The notes beneath the pieces are model-generated. The model made no database searches, was not told the DNA's origin, and saw only the letters and a list, made by a program, of their open reading frames with translations. A DNA stretch of 52,096 nucleotides from Clostridia bacterium (GTDB lineage: Bacteria; Bacillota; Clostridia; Christensenellales; Borkfalkiaceae): positions 1 to 52,096 of the forward strand of contig JAFZXN010000034.1 in assembly GCA_017616695.1 (NCBI GenBank). Reading direction: 5' to 3'. Both the position numbers and the translations under genes were made by a program. Positions 32,683 to 42,372 of the stretch are shown in pieces. The first letter of the stretch is position 1. Every line of letters starts with the position of its first letter.

Positions 32683-35577
32683 TTATTCGTTCTTTAAAAC
32701 GAGGGTCATATCCCAATCGATATACTTTTCGGTAAGCGCGAATTTATCGTCCAGAGCGGGGCCGCAGGAATTACTGCCTAAGCCGCTATTTCGGTAATCG
32801 ACGTTGACGAAAGTCTTCCCGCTCGGTTTTAAGTCGAAAGCGTGCTTTGGTAAGCTCCTCTCGTCAAACTGGGAAACGTTGAACGAAAAGTCTTTATCTT
32901 TTTCAAATGCGACGCGGGCGTTTTTCCCGATAAGTTCGAGATATCTCGCGCCGCCGTGTGCGCCGTTTTCTTGCGGAACGGCGTATTTTTCGGTCATATC
33001 CGCAACCGAGCTATAGTATAAGCCGACGGGCGCGTAAGCGTGTTTATCCTCGTAATTTTCCTTTTCGCCGCGCGCAAAATACCTGACTTTATCGAAGTTT
33101 TCGTCAAACGCGAAACAAAGTCCGAATCTCGGGAAGCGCGGTATAAATCCCGCCGACAAAGACGTTACGCTTATACGCACCTTCCCGCCCTCGTCGAAAA
33201 GATATTTCACCGTGACGTCGGCAAACGGACGGAAACTGTCGTAAACGATATGCCCGCAGACGGCAAAGCCGCCATTAAAAGTCTCCGTATTTTCGGCGAC
33301 GAAATACGCCTTGTCGAAATGGAAATCTCTCCACTCGCCGCAAATATTCCTGTCGTTGTCGGTCGGAGCGCGCCAGATATTGAAACGCATCGGCTCTTTC
33401 AAAAGCTTTTCGCCGCTTTTTTCTATCTGCTCGATAAGCCCGTTATTGCCGAAAATGACTTTGTACCCGCCAAGCTCCACGCACCTGTCGGACAGCGTTT
33501 TGCTGCAGGGCGTAAATTTTTCCGTCGGATAGCCGTCGGACAAAACTATCTGTCTGACGTTTTTTAGGCCGTAAACGTCGTCGGTCAGCGTAAAGTCGTA
33601 AGTGACGTAGCCCGCCTTTTTATACGAAGGCGCTTTTTTTAGCTGCGACGGCAATTTCAGGAGTTTCCTCGCCCGTGCTTTTATTCCCTTTATATCAAGC
33701 TCCGTTTTAAGGCTCGTAACGCCGTTCACCTTGACGCAAAGTTCCAGTTTATAGCCGTCGAGCGTATTGAAATCCCGTCTGTTCGTCAGATAAAACTTGC
33801 CGCCGACGTACTCTATATCGAACGGCGCGTATGCCTCGGAGACCTCCATAAGCGACGTATGCACGCGCCCGCGGTCGAGCTCGACCAGCCCGTCGACGCA
33901 GAAATTTCCGTCGTGGAGCACTTCGCCGAAGTCTCCGCCGTACAAAAATCTGCCGTCCTTATCGTAAACGCCGTGGTTGATCCACTCCCAAATGAAACCG
34001 CCGCAATAGATATCGTCGGACCATATAAGGTCCCAATACGCTTTGACGTCCCCGCAGGAATTGCCCATCGCGTGGCTATACTCGCACAAAATATACGGCC
34101 TTACCGGCGGCGTGAAGACCTTTTCGCCCCTTGAATACCCCGCCATATCCTCGATCGAAGGGTACATTCGGCTATAAAGATCCAGACAGTTTTCGCGGAC
34201 GTGGCGCAGCTCTTTATCGGGCAGCCATTGGTAGCTGCTTTCATAATGAACGGGGCGGTCGTCTACGCTCTTCAAAGCGAGCGCCGCGGCTGTAAAGTTA
34301 CACGGCTCGTAGTCCGTGAGCGAAAAGCCCGACTCGTTGCCGAGCGACCATATAAGCACGGAAGGTCTGTTCTTGTCGCGTGCGAACATCTTCAAATTTC
34401 TGCCGACGACGACGTCTTTATAAAGTGCGTTTGAGGCAAGCTCCGTCCAGAATTCGGATTGATATTTGCCCGTTCCGTAAATGATACCGTGCGTTTCTAT
34501 ATCCGCCTCTTCGAGTACGGCGATGCCGTATTCGTCGCACAGCATCGTGAAAAACGAATGCGGCGGGTAGTGGCTCGTCCGGACCGAATTGACGTTATAC
34601 TTTTTCATCAAAAGTATATCTTTTATCATATCGTCCACGCTCTCGACGTAGCCGTTGACCGTCGAAGAGTGACGGTTCACGCCCTTGAACTTCATCGGCG
34701 CGCCGTTAAGCTTAAAAACGGCGTTTTCGACGGATATCTTTCTTATCCCCACCCTGTCGAATACGTGCTCGCCCGCGCATATTATTTCAACGGTATAAAG
34801 ATTTGGCGTTTCGGTTGTCCACAGCTTGGCGTTATCGACGGTGAACGAACACTTTTTGCCCGTCTTTTCGCCTATAAGCGTTTGGCCGTCGTAAAGTTTT
34901 ACGACAGCCTCTTTGTCGCCCGAATAGCGAATAGTCTTTTTGCCGTCAGTAGTTATCCTGTAATCGTATAAATGCCCCTCGGGACGGTTTAAAATATAGA
35001 CTTCGCGGAAGATGCCGCTCATGCGAAGCTTGTCCTGCGCCTCGAAATAAGAGCCCGAACACCATTTCAAAACGACGACTTTTACCTCGTTTTCGCCTTC
35101 TGCGATAAACTCGGTTATATCGAATTCCGAGCGGCAGTGCGGCGTTGTGGCATAGCCAGCGTAAACGCCGTTGACAAACAGATAATACGCGCTGTCTACG
35201 CCCTCGAAATTTATGTAATATCTGCCGCTTTTTTTGCCGACGGAATAAGAAGTGACGTACAGCCCGCAGGGGATATCGCAAAGGATCTTCGGCGGCGTGA
35301 CGGGGAAGGGATAACGAATGTTCAAATATCCGTGCTTATCAACGCCGTAGCTTTGCCACGTTGCGGGGACCGAAACTTCCCTTTCGGCAACCTCGCCGAT
35401 AACGCTCTCGTCAAAGCGGGGGGAAAACGCAAATTTCCATTTGGAAAGAAGCGCCAGCCGCTCGCATTGAGAAAAGTCGTAAAAGCTCTTCGGTTTAGCG
35501 CCGTAAGGCAAATAAAAAGCCCGATCGGGCAACGCCTTGTCGCTTATGATCGGCTTTTGGTGAAGGTCGTATTTCAT
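32683..35577 (-). CDS. lacZ: GH2 beta-galactosidase (LacZ type)
   Basis: The product has 964 residues and no signal peptide. The five-domain LacZ layout is visible: a jelly-roll N-domain, two Ig-like domains around the barrel (about 290-590), and a C-terminal small-chain domain (about 700-960). The acid/base is Glu415 in SLGNES and the nucleophile Glu499 in ILCEYSHAMGN. It hydrolyses beta-galactosides in the cytosol. The symbol is by family only. GGGGGG precedes the ATG. The gene has its own promoter 180 bp upstream and is followed by the ABC-ATPase cassette on the same strand. Confidence 0.93.
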   Translation of the reverse strand: MKYDLHQKPIISDKALPDRAFYLPYGAKPKSFYDFSQCERLALLSKWKFAFSPRFDESVIGEVAEREVSVPATWQSYGVDKHGYLNIRYPFPVTPPKILCDIPCGLYVTSYSVGKKSGRYYINFEGVDSAYYLFVNGVYAGYATTPHCRSEFDITEFIAEGENEVKVVVLKWCSGSYFEAQDKLRMSGIFREVYILNRPEGHLYDYRITTDGKKTIRYSGDKEAVVKLYDGQTLIGEKTGKKCSFTVDNAKLWTTETPNLYTVEIICAGEHVFDRVGIRKISVENAVFKLNGAPMKFKGVNRHSSTVNGYVESVDDMIKDILLMKKYNVNSVRTSHYPPHSFFTMLCDEYGIAVLEEADIETHGIIYGTGKYQSEFWTELASNALYKDVVVGRNLKMFARDKNRPSVLIWSLGNESGFSLTDYEPCNFTAAALALKSVDDRPVHYESSYQWLPDKELRHVRENCLDLYSRMYPSIEDMAGYSRGEKVFTPPVRPYILCEYSHAMGNSCGDVKAYWDLIWSDDIYCGGFIWEWINHGVYDKDGRFLYGGDFGEVLHDGNFCVDGLVELDRGRVHTSLMEVSEAYAPFDIEYVGGKFYLTNRRDFNTLDGYKLELCVKVNGVTSLKTELDIKGIKARARKLLKLPSQLKKAPSYKKAGYVTYDFTLTDDVYGLKNVRQIVLSDGYPTEKFTPCSKTLSDRCVELGGYKVIFGNNGLIEQIEKSGEKLLKEPMRFNIWRAPTDNDRNICGEWRDFHFDKAYFVAENTETFNGGFAVCGHIVYDSFRPFADVTVKYLFDEGGKVRISVTSLSAGFIPRFPRFGLCFAFDENFDKVRYFARGEKENYEDKHAYAPVGLYYSSVADMTEKYAVPQENGAHGGARYLELIGKNARVAFEKDKDFSFNVSQFDERSLPKHAFDLKPSGKTFVNVDYRNSGLGSNSCGPALDDKFALTEKYIDWDMTLVLKNE

Positions 35578-35759
35578 AGTTTATCCCCCCGTCGTGTCAG
35601 GTGTTTTGAAAATGCGTCAAAGCGCATAAAACGCTTTGTTTTCACACTGCTTTGTAACTTTCGGCAAAACGAGATATCGCCAGCCTTTTCTATCGCCGAA
35701 ACAACCTCTTCCGACGAAATTATCGCAGTATAAAGATCTTCAACCGATTTTCATTATAC

Positions 35760-35788
35760 ATTCTAACATATTTTTCCGAATTTTTCAA
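35760..35788 (-). promoter_or_regulatory. Promoter of the beta-galactosidase gene
   Basis: On the minus strand, TTGAAA (35788-35783), a 17-base spacer ending TGT and TAGAAT (35765-35760), so an extended -10. The leader is about 175 bases long. Confidence 0.6.
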
Positions 35789-35795
35789 CAAAAAT

Positions 35796-35828
35796 ATTGC
35801 CGCAAACAGTATCAATTATATCGGCAAT
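35796..35828 (-). terminator. Weak terminator-like hairpin at the end of the M14 gene
   Basis: ATTGCCG (35796-35802) and CGGCAAT (35822-35828) can pair across the M14 stop codon, and a T-run of five follows on the minus strand. The 19-base loop makes it a weak candidate. Confidence 0.3.
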
Positions 35829-36883
35829 TTGCCTTCGTATTCCGATACGTAGCGCTTGAAGGCTCGGCAAAAACAGCGTCCGACTTCGACGATGTTTTCC
35901 TGCGAGACTTTGTTGTCTTCGCTGCCGAAATACGGCGTTTCGAGGCTGAAAGCTATCTCGTTTTCACTTCTTTTTGCCATATACGCCCCGAAATTTGCGC
36001 TCGGAATATTCCAGTCGAACATAAACGGGAAGTCGTTTTTACGGTAGTATTTGAACGATCTTTCGGTCATTTCCGCCTCGAACAGCTTTCCGATAGCGTC
36101 AAAGCGCTTTTCCTTTTCAAAGGAGTTTCTAACGATAGATTCGTTGTCGTTGACCGCTCCGAAATGTCCGGGGGAATGGAAATCGAACGCATAATTACAG
36201 CCGTTTTCGTCGGCGTATTTTCTTATTGCCGCGCAAGAAGGATATATCGACGGGATATTAACGTCGTAATCGCGATTGTGGTCGTGCGGTGTACGCGCTT
36301 TGCCCTGATCGCCCTCTATAACGCCGTCGTAGTCGACGAACGGAACGCATAATATCTTCGTGTCCGCGAGGGGGGCTTTCAGATACTCGTCCAAAAAGCC
36401 TTCGAGTACGTAATTGCCCGTCGCTTCGCAGGCGTGGTGCCTTGCCGCAACGATAACGCTGCGCGCACCCTGTCCGAGTTTTACGCAAGGAAGCGACCTG
36501 CCCTTCCTGCTTATGCAAAATTTTTCAGTGGTCAGCCCCTTTTCTTTCGCAAAAGCGAAAAAACGATCGGGGTGGTACAGCATATCGTGGGCAAAGTAGA
36601 CTTTATCTTCGTCTTCGCCGAAAGTATAGGTAAAACTGTCGCCGTCACGCCCGCCTAACCAACGCCACGATTTTAAATCGTGACTTATCGCAGGGCCCCA
36701 GTACCCGAGCCGTATCGGTTGAAAATGAAAGGTCAACGTTTGCCCTTTTGCGCCTTCAACGCAGAAAGCCCAATAAAACCAATCCCACTCTGTATCGCGC
36801 AACTCGTTTTCAAGATAAACGTCGTTTCCTTCTCGCTTAACGACTTTTATATTTCCGCCAATGAATTCGTTATGTATTTTCAT
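35816..36883 (-). CDS. M14-family zinc carboxypeptidase-like protein
   Basis: The product has 355 residues and no signal peptide. The N-terminal beta domain (about 1-100) precedes a peptidase fold with HACE (His150, Glu153) and FDFHSP (His236) as zinc ligands. DHNRDY holds the Asn203-Arg204 pair that binds the substrate carboxylate, and SLETPYFG (Glu315) is the catalytic Glu. This is the cytosolic N-domain-containing type of the M14 family. The substrate could be a peptide or an acyl-amide side group of a glycan; context gives no decision. AGGAGG lies just upstream of the ATG, inside the end of a PFL-like remnant. Confidence 0.85.
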   Translation of the reverse strand: MKIHNEFIGGNIKVVKREGNDVYLENELRDTEWDWFYWAFCVEGAKGQTLTFHFQPIRLGYWGPAISHDLKSWRWLGGRDGDSFTYTFGEDEDKVYFAHDMLYHPDRFFAFAKEKGLTTEKFCISRKGRSLPCVKLGQGARSVIVAARHHACEATGNYVLEGFLDEYLKAPLADTKILCVPFVDYDGVIEGDQGKARTPHDHNRDYDVNIPSIYPSCAAIRKYADENGCNYAFDFHSPGHFGAVNDNESIVRNSFEKEKRFDAIGKLFEAEMTERSFKYYRKNDFPFMFDWNIPSANFGAYMAKRSENEIAFSLETPYFGSEDNKVSQENIVEVGRCFCRAFKRYVSEYEGKLPI

Positions 36884-36890
36884 AGATCGC

Positions 36891-37441
36891 AGATCCTCCT
36901 GATTTTTTCGTATTGCCGTCTTTATCCGTGCCGCCGAGATACGTCGGCTGTCCCCAATAATTTCCGATAGCCGACCACTGCATAAAGAAATATGCGAGAA
37001 ATTCTTTTATTTCATCTCTTGTAAAAGTGCCGTTTTTAAGGTCGTTTTCATAAAAGCGATATCAAGTGGAGTCGAGCCCGTTGCCAAGGGAACGCACCTG
37101 ATAATATTCTATCGATTCGGAGATCATAAAATAGAAGTACATCGTCATCATCGCGTCGAAAATATTTTTCGGCGCGCCGAAGGAAAGATCTTTCAACGCG
37201 TCGGAAACAACTTTGATCTTCGCTCCGTTTTTCGTTAAGGACAAATCGTAAAAACGCTTTATCAAACGTATTATCGCCGCGTATTCTATCTCGATGCCGT
37301 CAAAATATGCGATCTGATCTTCCGTCAGACATTTTTGTTTTTCGGTAAGTTCGATACGATATTCTTCCGCGCGCTTTTTAAGCCCCGTAAAACCGAGAGT
37401 GAGGATAGAGTCCCAATCGGGAACGACGTGATCGTATACTC
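36891..37441 (-). pseudogene. Internal remnant of a pyruvate-formate-lyase-like glycyl radical enzyme
   Basis: Reading from just behind the FAD-oxidoreductase stop gives VRVYDHVVPDWDSILTLGF, then a helical region, FGAPKNIFDAMMTMYFYF and QVRSLGNGLDST. An in-frame TGA (37062-37064) interrupts it, after which the same frame continues YRFYENDLKNGTFTRDEI and GNYWGQPTYLGGTDKDGN. This is the middle of the PFL fold; QVRSLGN and GNxWGQPxYLGGTD are recognisable. The N-terminus, the active-site Cys loop and the C-terminal glycyl radical domain are absent. TGA is an ordinary stop in neighbouring genes, so this is a nonsense mutation in an already truncated gene. Confidence 0.7.
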
Positions 37442-38698
37442 TTACAGATATTTTTGAATTTCTTCGGCTGTGACGCAACGCGGAAGAACGCCGCCTTTTA
37501 CGGACAGCGCCGCGGCTATACCCGCCGCCTCGCCCGTAGCCGCACAGATAGGCATAGCCCTGAAATTTGAGTGTGCCATGTGCGTGCCCGAAATATTCCT
37601 GCCGGATAGTAAAAGTCCGTCTATAACTTCGGGAATCAAACATTTGTAAGGGATCGTATAGCCTTTTTCCTGCTTGAAAGTGTTCTGACTGCCCGTCTCG
37701 TCGAGCCCCGCGCCGCTTATATTATGAACGTCAAAATTGAAATGCGCGCCGTAAACGACGAAATCTTTAAACTTCCTTGCGTCGAGAATATCCTGCTCCG
37801 TAAGGGTATACAAGCCCTTGAAATGGCGGGTTTCCCTGATACCTATCAAAGACGCGCTCCCGACGATATAACAATTTTCGTAGCCGGGCGCGTATTCTCT
37901 CAAAAACTCAACTATCGGCATCAACTGCTTGCGGCAGGTTACCTCCGCTCTCGTAAGGTCTTCGACTTTAGTCCCGTCAATATCAATAGCGTTGGTCATA
38001 TTGCAGGTGACGACGCCTTCCGTCGGCGATTCCATTAAAAGAACGTGCCCCGCGGGATACGGCAATTTTTCTTTGGCGAGCGCCTGCAATTCGCCTTTTT
38101 CCGTGGGAACGAGCGTCTCGAACGAGCCCGGAAGAACGGCTCTTTTCATATCCACGCCGCCGACTTTGAACATAAGGGTAGCCGGCTGCATTTTCCCGTC
38201 CGACTCTCTGCCGAGTGTAAATTCGGCACCTGCTTTAAAAGCAACGTCGCCGTCGCCGCTCGCGTCGATAACGACCTTTGCGGTATAACAAGTAAGCCCG
38301 TTTTTATTGCAACAAACAACGCCTTTGACCGTCTTTTCGTCCATTACGACGTCGCAGACGGTAGTGTATAAAAGCATATCGACGCCCGCTTCTTCGAGCA
38401 TTTCGATATACGTTATCGTAAGTAGTTCCGGATCTATCCAGATGGACTTTTCGTCCTTACCGCACTTTAAATTGTGCCTTTTCAATATTTCCCAATAAAT
38501 TTTGTTGCCGACGGTGCCCGTCCAATGACTCATAAAGCCCGCGGTGGCGGTACCGCCTACGCGCCCCTGACTTTCAACGAGCAAAGTTTTAACGCCGTTT
38601 CTTCCCGCGGTGACCGCCGCGGCTATACCCGCGGGGCCGCTGCCGACGACTATAACGTCGTAACCGTTTTTGACGGCAATATCGCGTTCAAATTTCAT
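37442..38698 (-). CDS. FAD-dependent oxidoreductase (first of a pair)
   Basis: The product has 418 residues from the ATG at 38698 (GGAGA six bases upstream). The dinucleotide-binding motif is VVGSGPAGIAAA (about 16-27), followed by LLVESQGRVGGTATAG, as in FAD_oxidored (PF12831) proteins. Another FAD contact is near VIDASGDGDVAFKAG, and SGRNISGTHMAHSNFRAMPIC is near the C-terminus. These proteins are often annotated as hydroxylating or dehydrogenating enzymes of unknown substrate in glycan and aromatic loci. The start is two bases behind the stop of the paralogous oxidoreductase, so both are co-translated and may form a complex. Confidence 0.9.
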   Translation of the reverse strand: MKFERDIAVKNGYDVIVVGSGPAGIAAAVTAGRNGVKTLLVESQGRVGGTATAGFMSHWTGTVGNKIYWEILKRHNLKCGKDEKSIWIDPELLTITYIEMLEEAGVDMLLYTTVCDVVMDEKTVKGVVCCNKNGLTCYTAKVVIDASGDGDVAFKAGAEFTLGRESDGKMQPATLMFKVGGVDMKRAVLPGSFETLVPTEKGELQALAKEKLPYPAGHVLLMESPTEGVVTCNMTNAIDIDGTKVEDLTRAEVTCRKQLMPIVEFLREYAPGYENCYIVGSASLIGIRETRHFKGLYTLTEQDILDARKFKDFVVYGAHFNFDVHNISGAGLDETGSQNTFKQEKGYTIPYKCLIPEVIDGLLLSGRNISGTHMAHSNFRAMPICAATGEAAGIAAALSVKGGVLPRCVTAEEIQKYL

Positions 38699-38700
38699 AA

Positions 38701-40470
38701 TCAATCTCCGTTATCGTAAGTTTCAAACGTGAATACGCCCGTTTTTTCCGTTTTTCCCCAATTGGCGTAAACGGTGAGCGCGACTTCTTTTACGGGCATA
38801 TCTACGCCTATAAGCACGTTTCTTTTTAAATTATTTCTTTCTTTGGATAATGCGACTGTCTCTCCGCTTGGCAACGTGGCGACTATATCGAACTCTTTTG
38901 CGAGCGTTTTCGGCATACTCATAAGCGGAGAATCGTCGAGAATGTTACAGCGCATAGAGTGGTGTTTTTCCACCTCGTCCATGTCGAAGGTCGAACGGGT
39001 AAGGTCGCTGTCGAAAACGACCTTGACGCCGCCGATCTCCGTCGGCTTATCGAAAACGTATTTTATCGGTTTTCCGTTAGGAATATAAAACGCTTTTTCG
39101 CCGTTAAAACACCTGTCGTTGCCGTTTCTTAAAGTATCGTCTCCGCCGACGAGCCCGCCTATAAGACAAACTTTACCGACGCGGCGGATAACGTTCGGAA
39201 GGTAGCAGTCGTTAAATAGCAACGTTTGCTGTATTTCGTCGATATGCTTTCCCGCTTCGCGCGGGGTGCAGGAATACTTTTTCGCAACGAAAGCGGCGGC
39301 GCCTACCGCCTGACCTAACGTGCCGCAAGTGCCCATAACGCGCGCCGAACTTAAAGCCATGTGCGTGGCGCTTATATTTCTTCCCGCGAAAAACAGGTTG
39401 TCGATATTGACGGAATATAAACAGCGATAGGGTATGCCGTAAGGCTTTGGGACGTTTATCGTGTAATTGCTTTCATTTCCGTCAAAGCCCGCGGGGTTAT
39501 GGTCGTCGAGCGGCCAACCGCCGTAAGCGACGGTATCGGAAAAGGCTTTTGCCGACAAAATATCGTTTGCGGTAAGAACGTAGTCGCCAAGCATTCTGCG
39601 CGACTCTCTTTTAGCTCCCAAAAAGCCGAGAAACTCCAATTCGTAACAGTCGGCATCGAACTCGCCGGAGTTTTTTATAGTATCCCAAACGCCCAAACAT
39701 AGGGCTATAAGTCGATTATTGAGCATTTCGGCGTCTCCGACGACGTCTTTGTCGCCGCCTATTTCGACGTACCAGAAGTTCTCGCCGGCGCTTGAAATAT
39801 CCACGCCTTTACTCTTTAATTTTTCAACGGGGACCTTTTCCGCCCACTCGGGCGCGGTAAAAGGAACGACCTTATCCGTCTTTCTCGCCTGTAACAAACA
39901 GCTGTTGCCCATCGTCTTTTCGTCGCGCTTAAAGTGCGAACGCATAGGCTCGCCGTATTCGTCTTCTCCTTCTCTGCCGTACATAAATCCTGCGCCGACG
40001 AGCGGAGCGAAAATGCCGTCGCCCGAGCAATCGGCGAAGTAGTCGGCTTCCACGACGAAAAAGGTCTCCGTAGTCATCTGATAGGCTTTAACGGACGATA
40101 TTTTACCGTTTTCGGCTTTTGCTTCGAAGCAAGTGCAGTTAAGTAGCGGCGTAATATTTTTTTCGCTTTGCACTTTGTTATACAAAATCGTGTTCCAGAT
40201 ATTGTAATTTTTGGTCGGGTTATAATAGAAATTCTCGAGGTTTATCTCTTCGCCTATCCCCGTTTCGCGGTATTCGTAGTCTCGCACGCCGCATATCCAC
40301 ATACGGATCTCGCCCGAAGCGTTACCGCCGAAAACGGGGCGCTCGTTGATAAGAACGACTTTTACGCCGAGCCTTGCCGCGGTTATCGCGACGTTCATAC
40401 CGGCGATACCGCCGCCGACCACGCAAAGGTCGCATTTGATATTTTTAGTTTTCAATCCGTTTTCCCGCAC
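38701..40470 (-). CDS. FAD-dependent oxidoreductase (second of the pair, larger)
   Basis: The product has 589 residues from a GTG at 40470 with AAAGGAG seven bases upstream. VVGGGIAGMNVA is the FAD motif and FGGNASGEIRMWICG the following conserved block. ADCSGDGIFAPLVGAG and FFAGRNISATHMALSSARVMGTCGTLGQA mirror the shorter partner. The C-terminal 120 residues (about 465-589) form a separate beta domain not found in the partner. No signal peptide is present. It probably oxidises a sugar-derived hydroxy compound together with the partner. Confidence 0.9.
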   Translation of the reverse strand: MRENGLKTKNIKCDLCVVGGGIAGMNVAITAARLGVKVVLINERPVFGGNASGEIRMWICGVRDYEYRETGIGEEINLENFYYNPTKNYNIWNTILYNKVQSEKNITPLLNCTCFEAKAENGKISSVKAYQMTTETFFVVEADYFADCSGDGIFAPLVGAGFMYGREGEDEYGEPMRSHFKRDEKTMGNSCLLQARKTDKVVPFTAPEWAEKVPVEKLKSKGVDISSAGENFWYVEIGGDKDVVGDAEMLNNRLIALCLGVWDTIKNSGEFDADCYELEFLGFLGAKRESRRMLGDYVLTANDILSAKAFSDTVAYGGWPLDDHNPAGFDGNESNYTINVPKPYGIPYRCLYSVNIDNLFFAGRNISATHMALSSARVMGTCGTLGQAVGAAAFVAKKYSCTPREAGKHIDEIQQTLLFNDCYLPNVIRRVGKVCLIGGLVGGDDTLRNGNDRCFNGEKAFYIPNGKPIKYVFDKPTEIGGVKVVFDSDLTRSTFDMDEVEKHHSMRCNILDDSPLMSMPKTLAKEFDIVATLPSGETVALSKERNNLKRNVLIGVDMPVKEVALTVYANWGKTEKTGVFTFETYDNGD

Positions 40471-40561
40471 GGCAAAACTCCTTTAAAGTTTATTTAACGC
40501 CGAAAGCGGCGACAGTACAGCCCGACGAAGGCCTTTATAGCGCCGCGAAGTTGAAACCGTT

Positions 40562-41248
40562 TTATAAAAGCACATCACGATTGGTGCCGTAAAAAACGTC
40601 GTCTTTAAAAGCGATATAGCGGCAGAACGTCTCGAAAGAAGAAAGGTCGAAACCGTCGCCGTTGTCAAGCTCGAAGCCATGCCCCCAGATATAAAACAAT
40701 TTCGGCTCGTCGGCTTCGAGCGCAAGGAACTTTTCGGCAAGATAAATAAGCTTTTCGTCGGTGACGTGAACGGTAGGTTTGAGCCTAAATAGGTCGGTCG
40801 GTAGGTCGAAATCGTAGGTGGAATAACCCGTCCTTGCGTACTTTATCCCCGTTTTTTCTCTGATTATTTTTACTACGCGGTCGTCGAAAGTTGCGCCGTC
40901 GCCGTTGCCGGGGTACGCAAACCCCACGACGGGATCTCCGCACAGTTTTTCAAGGAGCAGCCTGTCTTCTTCGACCTGAAAAGCGATAGTTTTGTCGTCG
41001 GGCAATTTTGTCAAAGTCGGGTGCGAAAGCGTATGCGCGGCTATCTCGTGCCCCTTATAAACGACTTTTGCCTCTTCCGGCGATATCTTAAAATTATCGT
41101 CGCGCAAAAAATACGTTCCGAGAAGCGACGAATTGAGATTGAACGTCGCTTTCAGCCCGTATTTATTAAGAATTCTGACCATATCCTCGTCACGGCGACA
41201 GCCGTCGTCGAAACTGAAAGTAACAGCTTTTTTCTTACCGTTCCACAT
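40562..41248 (-). CDS. Polysaccharide deacetylase (NodB domain), cytosolic
   Basis: The product has 228 residues and no signal peptide. SFDDG (Asp14, Asp15) and HTLSH (His72, His76) give the Asp-His-His zinc site of carbohydrate esterase family 4. FAYPGN and WGHGFEL supply later active-site motifs. It is predicted to remove N- or O-acetyl groups from sugars or oligosaccharides inside the cell. A 5' copy of a close paralogue is at 44466-44775, broken in the middle. Confidence 0.9.
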   Translation of the reverse strand: MWNGKKKAVTFSFDDGCRRDEDMVRILNKYGLKATFNLNSSLLGTYFLRDDNFKISPEEAKVVYKGHEIAAHTLSHPTLTKLPDDKTIAFQVEEDRLLLEKLCGDPVVGFAYPGNGDGATFDDRVVKIIREKTGIKYARTGYSTYDFDLPTDLFRLKPTVHVTDEKLIYLAEKFLALEADEPKLFYIWGHGFELDNGDGFDLSSFETFCRYIAFKDDVFYGTNRDVLL

Positions 41249-41354
41249 AAAAACACTTAAACGTAATAAACGGTTTCGCCGCCCGAACCGCCGCCCGCCG
41301 TCAAAGCGACGGAAAGCCGATAAAAAACGTCGGGCGAATGAAACCGCAAATAGA

Positions 41355-42347
41355 TCAATTATCGAATTCGTCTTTAAAGTAAGCTCTCGTCCAGGCCTTT
41401 TTGCCGTTCATATCCTCCACGGTGACTCTGAAATATTCGATATAATCGCCGTTTATCTCGAAAGTCGCCTCGGTCAAAGGCTTGTCTTTAAAGCAAAAAT
41501 ATGCGCCTATCCTTGCATTGGTCGAAAACCTTATCGAACGGGCGTTTTCCGCGCAAACGGTAATTTTGTTCCCGTCGGCGAAAAGCCCGCGAAGCGTAGC
41601 GCCCGTCGAAGCGTACGAGGTCCCGTTTTTCAAACACTCGAAAACCGACTCGTAATTGAGTTTTTCGGGGTACATAACGTTGTACGCGTGATAAAAATCG
41701 GATAAACGATGATTGTCGTCGTTGGCAAAGCAATTTAACCTTTGTCCGTCTTTAAGCATCTGATCGTAAATAACGCCCTGGTCGTCGGGCTCGCTTCCGT
41801 AGACGAAAGACGCGTTGCATATCTCCATACCGTCAAGCCCTTTTAATCCCGTATAATCGCGATAGTCGTGAAGGCTCCAGACGGGGTGATTGTAAACTAC
41901 GGCGTAGCCGAGCTTTTTTGCGCTTTCGATGATGGCGTTGACGTTTTTGACCGAATGTTCTTCGTCGCAAAACTCGAGAACGGGAGATAAACGCTTTTCT
42001 TCTTCCGTTTTATTCTTGTTCCAGATCTCGTAAAACCACGGCGAAACGCCCACCATGCCGACCTTCGACGGGCTCGGCGAATAGAAATTGAGGTGATAGC
42101 ACTTGCAAATTTCGCCCGCCCTGCCGTCGCAAAGCACGTTTTCGTAGCCGCTTAACGCGACGAAATCTTCGTCGCAAAGCGAGCTTCTGTCGCGCATATA
42201 CAGATGATCGGTATACGCGTAGATAGAATAGCCTTTTCCCTTATAAAAGCTCTTTATCCGTTCGGGCGAGAATTCCCCGTCGGAATCGGTGGAATGCCCG
42301 TGCAGATTGGCTTTATAGCCCTTGCCGTCGGGTAATAATATCTTCAT
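41355..42347 (-). CDS. PHP-domain phosphoesterase-like protein
   Basis: The product has 330 residues. NLHGHSTDSDGEF (about 14-26), AYTDH, YNHPVWSL and FANDDNH are the four metal-binding motifs of the PHP fold (polymerase and histidinol phosphatase). The C-terminal 100 residues are a beta domain. PHP proteins in carbohydrate loci can be phosphatases or metal-dependent hydrolases; the substrate is not evident. GGAGAAAAG lies directly before the ATG. It is the first gene of the minus-strand run down to the M14 gene. Confidence 0.85.
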   Translation of the reverse strand: MKILLPDGKGYKANLHGHSTDSDGEFSPERIKSFYKGKGYSIYAYTDHLYMRDRSSLCDEDFVALSGYENVLCDGRAGEICKCYHLNFYSPSPSKVGMVGVSPWFYEIWNKNKTEEEKRLSPVLEFCDEEHSVKNVNAIIESAKKLGYAVVYNHPVWSLHDYRDYTGLKGLDGMEICNASFVYGSEPDDQGVIYDQMLKDGQRLNCFANDDNHRLSDFYHAYNVMYPEKLNYESVFECLKNGTSYASTGATLRGLFADGNKITVCAENARSIRFSTNARIGAYFCFKDKPLTEATFEINGDYIEYFRVTVEDMNGKKAWTRAYFKDEFDN

Positions 42348-42372
42348 CTTTTCTCCTTAAATTACGTCATTT

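Noticed and set aside
37062..37064. TGA inside the PFL-like frame as selenocysteine or recoded codon
   Set aside because: The gene is already truncated at both ends, no SECIS-like hairpin was noticed behind it, and TGA serves as a normal stop in neighbours such as the genes ending at 13416, 31843 and 49973.
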